In this document: piece by piece, positions 7,771-12,906 of the stretch
How positions within the stretch are numbered: the stretch's first letter is position 1
How the letters are laid out: each line of letters opens with the position of its first letter
NCBI GenBank assembly: GCA_946611595.1
Contig: CAMODY010000027.1
Span: forward strand, 1 to 14,967
Source: an uncultured Clostridia bacterium
GTDB taxonomy: Bacteria; Bacillota; Clostridia; Lachnospirales; Lachnospiraceae
Length of the DNA: 14,967 nucleotides
Reading direction: 5' to 3'
Made by a program: the position numbers and the translations under genes
Notes under the pieces: generated by a model
Databases searched by the model: none
Told to the model about the DNA's origin: nothing
What the model saw: the letters and a program-made list of their open reading frames with translations, nothing else

Positions 7771-9045
7771 ATGAGACGAACTACTAGAAATACGATTATC
7801 AGAATTATAATCATGGCTGTACTTTCTGCAGCCGTGATTTTGATTGCCTTAAAATTCCGCCCGAGCTGGGCAGAATCCACAGAGCAAAGAGGTGATAGAG
7901 AAATCCAGCAAGACTACGATCTTACGCTCTGGTATTATGATGAGTCTCTGACTCCTTATGTGGAGCAGCTTAGCCAGGACTATTTCCGTAAGGAAGGCCT
8001 GCGCATCGGCTGTGAACTCGTATCCGTTGTCTCATTCTTTGAGAATATGAATAAGTTAAATGTTGATGGGGATGGAGCGCCGGATCTGTATATTACAGAT
8101 ACAAGCCGTTTAGAGCAGGCATATTTAGGTTCTTTAGCAAAAGAAAATGCTTATCCGGATATTTATTCGCTCAAGAATTACTCTGTAAAAGCGTTAACTT
8201 CAGTCCGCTATGGCGGTAAGCAGGTTGGATATCCGCTTTGCTTTGATATGGAGTATTTTGCATATAACAAAGACTATCTTGACAGAGCTCCTCAAAGCTT
8301 TGAGAAAATTGCTGCTGACTCCGAAAGTTTCGTAAAACAAGAGGATTCACCTGTCGACATGGTAATCCTTTATGATATCAACGATCTTCTGTTCAATTAT
8401 CATTTCATCGGCAGCGTGCTTAATCTGGGCGGAGATGCCGGAGATGATGACAGTTCGATTGAGATCAATAAAGAGCAGGGGATCAATGCCCTTACTGCTT
8501 ACAAAGATTTTACAAGCAAAGTCAATATCAGCCGAAATACAACAACTTATGAACTCGCAGAGAACAGTTTTGTTTTCGGACGAAGCATGACCGCAATCTT
8601 AAAATGCAGTTCATTAGCTGCTTTAAACAGAGAACATACAAATTTCGAGATCGCAAAAATGCCGGCTGTAAATGATGCAATTGATTCTAAAGCGCTTTCG
8701 ACAACCTGGTGTGTTTGTGTCAATCCAATGACTCAAAATACAAAGGATGCAGAAAAGCTTGCAAAATATATGACGTTTGATAATACAAACTCGATCTATG
8801 ACCTGACCGGATTTATGAGCTGCAAACGTATGGACTATACAGGAGCAGGCTATAACGAGGTTTATGTCCTTTATGATGATACGACCTCGCTTCCGAAGTT
8901 CATTGAGACGGAAGAAATCTGGAAAGATATTAAACTGATGTTCCAAAATGTGAATGACGGGACAGAGCCGCAAGATGCCTTTAATAACTTAGAGACCTCT
9001 GTTTATCTTCAGCTTGCGACCCGTACCGGACAGGAACGTCAATGA
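7771..9045 (+). CDS. Membrane-anchored extracellular solute-binding protein (family 1-like)
   Basis: The 424 residues start with a basic N-terminus (MRRTTRNTIIR) and one hydrophobic segment (about 9-27), fitting a signal anchor or an uncleaved signal peptide; there is no lipobox cysteine. The rest looks like a family 1 ABC-transporter binding protein: an early strand DLTLWYYDE (50-58), DGAPDLYITDTSRLEQ in the first lobe, the GYPLCFDMEYFAYNKDYL segment after the hinge, and a late lobe with KYMTFDN. These proteins usually catch sugars or other small molecules outside the cell. No permease or ATPase lies in the window, so the ligand and partner are unknown. Spacing to topA is 7 bases and the ribosome site is weak (GAAGAGA near 7752-7758), so it may be translated by coupling with topA. 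A promoter lies downstream, separating it from comEA. Confidence 0.78.
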   Translation: MRRTTRNTIIRIIIMAVLSAAVILIALKFRPSWAESTEQRGDREIQQDYDLTLWYYDESLTPYVEQLSQDYFRKEGLRIGCELVSVVSFFENMNKLNVDGDGAPDLYITDTSRLEQAYLGSLAKENAYPDIYSLKNYSVKALTSVRYGGKQVGYPLCFDMEYFAYNKDYLDRAPQSFEKIAADSESFVKQEDSPVDMVILYDINDLLFNYHFIGSVLNLGGDAGDDDSSIEINKEQGINALTAYKDFTSKVNISRNTTTYELAENSFVFGRSMTAILKCSSLAALNREHTNFEIAKMPAVNDAIDSKALSTTWCVCVNPMTQNTKDAEKLAKYMTFDNTNSIYDLTGFMSCKRMDYTGAGYNEVYVLYDDTTSLPKFIETEEIWKDIKLMFQNVNDGTEPQDAFNNLETSVYLQLATRTGQERQ

Positions 9046-9072
9046 TTCTTTAAAACTTTCATAACTGAAATG

Positions 9073-9109
9073 TTACAAAAGTATTGCGAACTTTGTAAAA
9101 CTTTTGTAA
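9073..9109. repeat. 10-bp inverted repeat across the comEA promoter
   Basis: TTACAAAAGT (9073-9082) and ACTTTTGTAA (9100-9109) are perfect reverse complements separated by 17 bases. They flank and overlap the -35 and -10 elements of the comEA promoter. No T-run follows the right arm, so an operator is more likely than a terminator. The right arm coincides with one half of the direct-repeat WalR-like site. Confidence 0.5.
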
Positions 9110-9112
9110 AAT
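9084..9112 (+). promoter_or_regulatory. Sigma-A-type promoter of the comEA-two-component operon
   Basis: TTGCGA (9084-9089; four of six) is followed after 17 bases by TAAAAT (9107-9112; five of six). The expected transcription start is near 9119, leaving a leader of about 41 bases before comEA. The element is the only good promoter between the solute-binding protein and comEC. Confidence 0.65.
9094..9110 (+). promoter_or_regulatory. WalR-type binding site (TGTAAA-N5-TGTAAA)
   Basis: TGTAAA at 9094-9099, five bases, then TGTAAA at 9105-9110 is an exact match to the published WalR (YycF) consensus TGTWAH-N5-TGTWAH. The 11-base period is typical of OmpR-family regulators binding as tandem dimers. 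The second half overlaps the -10 box, which in known WalR promoters goes with repression. The operon encodes an OmpR-family regulator of matching type, so autoregulation is the natural reading. Confidence 0.6.
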
Positions 9113-9130
9113 ACTGTGGTCAGAGGTTCT

Positions 9131-9154
9131 TTTTCTGAATTGCATTTCAGGAGG
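9131..9154 (+). promoter_or_regulatory. Possible hairpin masking the comEA ribosome binding site
   Basis: TTCTGAA (9133-9139) can pair with TTCAGGA (9146-9152) over a six-base loop, with one G-U pair, and two further G-U pairs extend it over the whole AGGAGG (9149-9154). An upstream TCAGA (9120-9124) can instead pair with TCTGA (9134-9138), which would free the ribosome site. The helices are short, so this is a suggestion only. Confidence 0.25.
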
Positions 9155-9159
9155 AGAAC

Positions 9160-9765
9160 ATGAGTAATAAAAACAAAAACTATATCAAGGTTTTGCTTGT
9201 TGTTTTGGTATTTGTTGTTGCAGGCGTTATCTTCAGCTGCAGCATTCGCCAGAAAACCAAAAATGCGGATGAGACGACTGTCCAGGTTGAGGAACAGTCT
9301 GAAACAGAAAGCGAAGAAACAACTGAAACAAGCGCAGAAATGATCTGCGTACATGTATGCGGAAGCGTGAATGCTCCGGGCATCTATTATCTTTCGAAAG
9401 GTGCAAGGATCCATGAGGCTGTGGATATGGCCGGTGGAATGACGGAAGATGCAGATCTTCAATATGTCAATCTCGCACAGGAAGCAAGGGATGGAGAGCA
9501 GATCTATATTCCGAATCAAACGGAAGTGGAAGAAGGAAAGGTTCCGGATGCTAATGCAGGCAGCGTAGAGGATGGGCTTGTAAACATTAATACAGCTGAT
9601 CTGAATGAGCTTAAAACCTTACCGGGAATCGGAGATATTAAGGCGGAAGCGATCATTTCCTATCGGGAAAGTGCAGGAGAGTTTGCATCGATCGAGGAGA
9701 TCATGAACGTTGCCGGTATCAAAGAAAGTTCCTACGAAAAAATCAAAGAGCATATAAAGGTGTAA
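9160..9765 (+). CDS. comEA: Competence protein ComEA (SLBB plus helix-hairpin-helix DNA receptor)
   Basis: ComEA is the membrane-anchored receptor that binds double-stranded DNA outside the cell and hands it to the ComEC channel. The 201 residues comprise a hydrophobic anchor (about 9-26), an acidic, threonine- and glutamate-rich linker (about 36-60), an SLBB domain (about 62-120, CVHVCGSVNAPGIYYL and QIYIPNQ), and a C-terminal helix-hairpin-helix DNA-binding domain (139-201) with VNINTADLNELKTLPGIG (141-158). Cysteine 27 in IFSC could make a lipobox, but phenylalanine at -2 is unusual and a plain membrane anchor is more likely. AGGAGG at 9149-9154 fixes ATG 9160. The response-regulator gene begins 3 bases after the stop, so comEA is the first gene of the two-component operon rather than lying next to comEC. 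Confidence 0.94.
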   Translation: MSNKNKNYIKVLLVVLVFVVAGVIFSCSIRQKTKNADETTVQVEEQSETESEETTETSAEMICVHVCGSVNAPGIYYLSKGARIHEAVDMAGGMTEDADLQYVNLAQEARDGEQIYIPNQTEVEEGKVPDANAGSVEDGLVNINTADLNELKTLPGIGDIKAEAIISYRESAGEFASIEEIMNVAGIKESSYEKIKEHIKV

Positions 9766-9768
9766 TTC

Positions 9769-10452
9769 ATGAGTAAAGTATTAGTTGTTGATGATGAAAA
9801 ACTGATCGTAAAAGGAATAAAATTTTCTCTTGAGCAGGATGGCATGGATGTCGAGTGTGCATATGACGGCGAAGAGGCTCTGGCTATGGCACAGAAATGC
9901 GAATATGATGTCGTATTACTTGATATCATGCTCCCTAAAATGGACGGCTTTGAAGTCTGCAAAGCAATCCGTGAGTTTTCTAATATGCCGATCATCATGC
10001 TGACTGCAAAAGGCGGAGATATGGATAAGATCTTAGGCCTTGAATACGGAGCAGACGACTATATCACAAAACCGTTTAATATCCTTGAGGTAAAAGCAAG
10101 AATTCGCGCGATGTTCAGAAGAAGCAAACGCATGACAAAAGAGACTTCAGGGGAAATCGCACGCGGTGGTCTGCGCATGGATTTAGATTCCAGAAGAGTC
10201 TTCATTGAAGACCGTGAGGTAAATCTGACAGCAAAGGAATTTGACCTTTTAGAGCTTTTAGTAAACAACCCGAACAAGGTATACAGCAGAGAGCAGCTCT
10301 TAAGCCTTGTATGGGGATATGAATATCCGGGTGATGTCCGTACCGTTGATGTACATGTAAGAAGACTTCGTGAGAAGATCGAGGACAATCCGAAGGATCC
10401 GAAATATGTAAATACAAAATGGGGAGTTGGCTATTATTTTAAAGCGCAGTAA
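9769..10452 (+). CDS. OmpR/PhoB-family response regulator, WalR-like
   Basis: The 227 residues have a receiver domain with acidic pocket D8/D9, phospho-acceptor D52 (LLDIMLPKMDG), T79 and K101 (TKPF), followed by an OmpR-type winged-helix domain (about 130-225) with LTAKEFDLLELLVNNPNKVY and VDVHVRRLREKIEDNP. The C-terminal stretch YVNTKWGVGYYF differs from the VRGVGY pattern of many PhoB proteins and is compatible with WalR/YycF-like or PhoP-like regulators. An exact WalR-type site in the operon promoter supports WalR-like specificity. The start has AAAGG at 9756-9760, inside the end of comEA, and lies 3 bases after its stop. The sensor kinase overlaps its 3' end. The family is certain; the WalR assignment is an inference (PhoP/PhoB-like is the alternative). 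Confidence 0.93.
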   Translation: MSKVLVVDDEKLIVKGIKFSLEQDGMDVECAYDGEEALAMAQKCEYDVVLLDIMLPKMDGFEVCKAIREFSNMPIIMLTAKGGDMDKILGLEYGADDYITKPFNILEVKARIRAMFRRSKRMTKETSGEIARGGLRMDLDSRRVFIEDREVNLTAKEFDLLELLVNNPNKVYSREQLLSLVWGYEYPGDVRTVDVHVRRLREKIEDNPKDPKYVNTKWGVGYYFKAQ

Positions 10453-11872
10453 AGACTTTTTCGGAAGTCTGAGGTTCAGAATACTGAGTTTCGTAATTGT
10501 GGCTGGAATTATCCCCCTGATCATCATTTCTACAGTTGGCATGGCTGTTACTGAAAATACGATCATTGAAACGAGGACAAAAAACATCAGTGCACAGTTC
10601 TCCATGCTCAGCAATCTGTTTTACTCAAACAGTAATGGCGATATTGATATCGATACCTATTATGACACACTGGCAGATGACATTGCTGGTGTGTTTTTAA
10701 GCCGCGTTCAGCTCATTAACCGTGACTTTACGATCATTTCCGATACATATCAGATCAATAGAGGAAAGCTTTGTATCTCCGCAGAAGTCAATCAGTGCTT
10801 TAATGGCGTCAATCAGGCTTACACAGATAAGAAGAACCAGTGTATCGTACTGACACAGGCGATCAAAGATCCGCAGACGGGAAATATCACCCATGTTATG
10901 TTTGCGACTTCTTCGATTGCGGATATCTATACGGCAATGCACACGATCCGTCTTGTGCTGATCACCATCATCATTATTCTTGTGATCGCGTTGATTGCAC
11001 TTGCAATCTATTCTGCGTACCAGCTGGCAAGGCCCTTCCGGAATATTGAAGAGACGATCGAGCATATTGGTGATGGCGGAATGGCCCAGAATATTTCAAT
11101 TGAAGGAGCCAGCGAGCTGCAGGCAATTTCAGGATCGTTTAATACGATGTTAAAGCGAATCAACCAGCTTGAAACTTCCCGTCAGGAATTTGTATCTAAC
11201 GTATCCCACGAGCTGAAGACTCCAATGACTTCTATGAAGGTTCTCGCAGAATCTCTCCTTGGACAAGAGGGCGTTCCGGAAGAGCTTTATCAGGAGTTCT
11301 TAGGGGATATTGTAAATGAGTTAGACCGTGAAAATAATATCATCACGGACCTTTTAACTCTTGTAAAAATGGATAGCAGCGGCATGGAGATGAACATCAG
11401 CCAGGTAAATATCAATGAGCTGATCGAAGCTCAGCTTAAGCTTGTAAGACCGCTTGCCAAAGAAAAGAATATCGAACTTGTTATGGAAAGCTTCAGCCCG
11501 GTTGTTGCAGAAGTAGATGAAACAAAGTTTTCTATGTGTATTTCCAACCTGGTTGTTAATGCGATCAAATATAATAACGTGGATGGCTGGGTACATGTAT
11601 CCTTAAATGCGGATAAAACCTATTTCTATGTCAAGGTACAGGATAATGGTTTTGGAATTCCGGAAGAGGCACAGGAACATATCTTTGACCGTTTCTACCG
11701 CGTGGATAAGGCAAGAGACCGTGCAACTGGCGGCAGTGGTTTAGGTCTTGCGATCACTAAGACGATCGTTATGGCACATAACGGAACAATCAAGGTATTC
11801 AGCCAGGTTGATAAAGGAACAACTTTCACAATGCAGATCCCGCTTACCTATCTGGATAAGCAGAAGAACTGA
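10427..11872 (+). CDS. Membrane sensor histidine kinase (WalK/PhoR-like, HAMP, no cytoplasmic PAS)
   Basis: This is the likely partner kinase of the preceding regulator. From TTG 10427 it has 481 residues: a first membrane segment (about 19-40), an extracellular sensor region of about 135 residues with cysteines C116, C124 and C139, a second membrane segment (about 175-197), HAMP (about 198-250), HisKA with phospho-acceptor H261 in FVSNVSHELKTPMTSMK, and an HATPase domain with N378 (NLVVNAIKY), DNGFG (406-410) and GGSGLGL (435-441). Unlike classical Bacillus WalK it lacks an obvious PAS between HAMP and HisKA. The reading frame overlaps the regulator by 26 bases. The start is uncertain: GGGGAG (10421-10426) directly touches the TTG, and no ATG or GTG precedes the first membrane segment. 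Confidence 0.92.
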   Translation: MAIILKRSKDFFGSLRFRILSFVIVAGIIPLIIISTVGMAVTENTIIETRTKNISAQFSMLSNLFYSNSNGDIDIDTYYDTLADDIAGVFLSRVQLINRDFTIISDTYQINRGKLCISAEVNQCFNGVNQAYTDKKNQCIVLTQAIKDPQTGNITHVMFATSSIADIYTAMHTIRLVLITIIIILVIALIALAIYSAYQLARPFRNIEETIEHIGDGGMAQNISIEGASELQAISGSFNTMLKRINQLETSRQEFVSNVSHELKTPMTSMKVLAESLLGQEGVPEELYQEFLGDIVNELDRENNIITDLLTLVKMDSSGMEMNISQVNINELIEAQLKLVRPLAKEKNIELVMESFSPVVAEVDETKFSMCISNLVVNAIKYNNVDGWVHVSLNADKTYFYVKVQDNGFGIPEEAQEHIFDRFYRVDKARDRATGGSGLGLAITKTIVMAHNGTIKVFSQVDKGTTFTMQIPLTYLDKQKN

Positions 11873-11886
11873 TATAGATTAATTTT

Positions 11887-12846
11887 ATGAAGAAAACATA
11901 TAAGAATCTCAAAAGAATATTGAGCCTTTTCTTAATTCTGATCTGCGTGACGATTTGCGCATCATGCGGAAAGAGTACGGACCCGGCTTTAGACCCTGAT
12001 ACCTTCATGGTCTATTATACCAATCAGGCAGCAGATGATATCCAGTTTAAAGAGGAAAGAATAGAGAATGCGGAAAACATGGAGCAGGTTGAACTTATTC
12101 AGCAGCTTCTTGATATGATGTTTACGCAGAACGAAGAAGATACCAAGTACTATACGGTAAAACCGGATACGGTTGAACTTGAAGGACTTATTGTAAAAGA
12201 TGGCCTGGTAACATTAGACTTTAACAGCGCTTATCTTAGGATGACGAACGTAAGAGAAATCATCTTCCGTGCATCTGTTGTTTTAACACTGATTCAGGTT
12301 CCAAATGTCACAGGCGTTGCCTTTACGGTAGATTCTGCACCGATCACAAATTCCAATGGTGATAATATCGGAACCATGACGGCAGATACCTTTGTAAACG
12401 TATTGCTGACGGAAGAAGGTATGCTCAAACAGGAGACGAATCTGACGATCTACTTTGCGGATGAAGACGGAGAAAAACTGGTTCCGGTCGAATATCGTTT
12501 TACGATCGATAATACGAACTCTTCGATGGAAGAGGATATCCTTTCAAGGCTTATGGAAGGACCGGCGAAAGGGGAAGCAGGAAGAACGATCGCTCCGGGA
12601 CTTACACTGATCAGCGTGGTTACGACCGATCATATCTGCTATGTCAACTTCGGCAAAGAATTCTTAAATCAGGAACAGCCGGTCAGCGATGAACTGATGA
12701 TCTATTCCATCGTAAACTCGCTTTGCCAGCTGACCTATGTACACTCTGTCTACTTTATGGTTGACGGGGCAACGGATGTTGTTTTGCACGGATCGATGGA
12801 CCTTAGTTCTCCGATCGTAAGGGACAGCTCCTATATCATTCAGTAA
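11887..12846 (+). CDS. Tandem GerMN-domain lipoprotein
   Basis: The 319-residue protein has a type II signal: a basic start MKKTYKNLKR, a hydrophobic core, and lipid-attachment cysteine C27 in CASC (the -3 residue is cysteine instead of the usual leucine). The mature part carries two GerMN-like repeats, about 55-170 and 195-312; each ends in a hydrophobic-helix and strand pattern (VNVLLT... and SLCQLTYVHSVYFMVDG). It should sit on the outer face of the membrane. GerMN domains occur in the spore protein GerM and in LpqB, the lipoprotein encoded beside the actinobacterial MtrAB system. Its place 14 bases after the kinase suggests it helps the kinase's extracellular sensing. There is no clear ribosome site before ATG 11887, so coupling to the kinase is likely. 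I infer the role from position; the family call is firm. Confidence 0.82.
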   Translation: MKKTYKNLKRILSLFLILICVTICASCGKSTDPALDPDTFMVYYTNQAADDIQFKEERIENAENMEQVELIQQLLDMMFTQNEEDTKYYTVKPDTVELEGLIVKDGLVTLDFNSAYLRMTNVREIIFRASVVLTLIQVPNVTGVAFTVDSAPITNSNGDNIGTMTADTFVNVLLTEEGMLKQETNLTIYFADEDGEKLVPVEYRFTIDNTNSSMEEDILSRLMEGPAKGEAGRTIAPGLTLISVVTTDHICYVNFGKEFLNQEQPVSDELMIYSIVNSLCQLTYVHSVYFMVDGATDVVLHGSMDLSSPIVRDSSYIIQ

Positions 12847-12882
12847 ATACTGATTCTTTTTTCAGAACCATTTGGTTCTTTT
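12841..12882 (+). terminator. Terminator-like hairpins between the GerMN gene and comEC
   Basis: AGAACC (12864-12869) and GGTTCT (12874-12879) form a six-pair stem with an ATTT loop, followed by a short T-run (12879-12882). Just upstream, CAGT/ACTG around AAAT (12841-12852, overlapping the stop codon) is followed by a longer T-run (12857-12862). Either is weak alone; together they suggest partial termination before comEC. Confidence 0.45.
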
Positions 12883-12906
12883 CATGCACTGTAATTTTGA
12901 TACGAA

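Noticed and set aside
9057..9070. TTTCA-TAAC-TGAAA hairpin after the solute-binding protein gene as a terminator
   Set aside because: The stem is only five A/T-rich pairs and no T-run follows.
12890..12906. WalR-like half-site TGTAAT in front of comEC
   Set aside because: Neither the upstream nor the downstream partner position matches well (at most four of six), and there is no promoter next to it.
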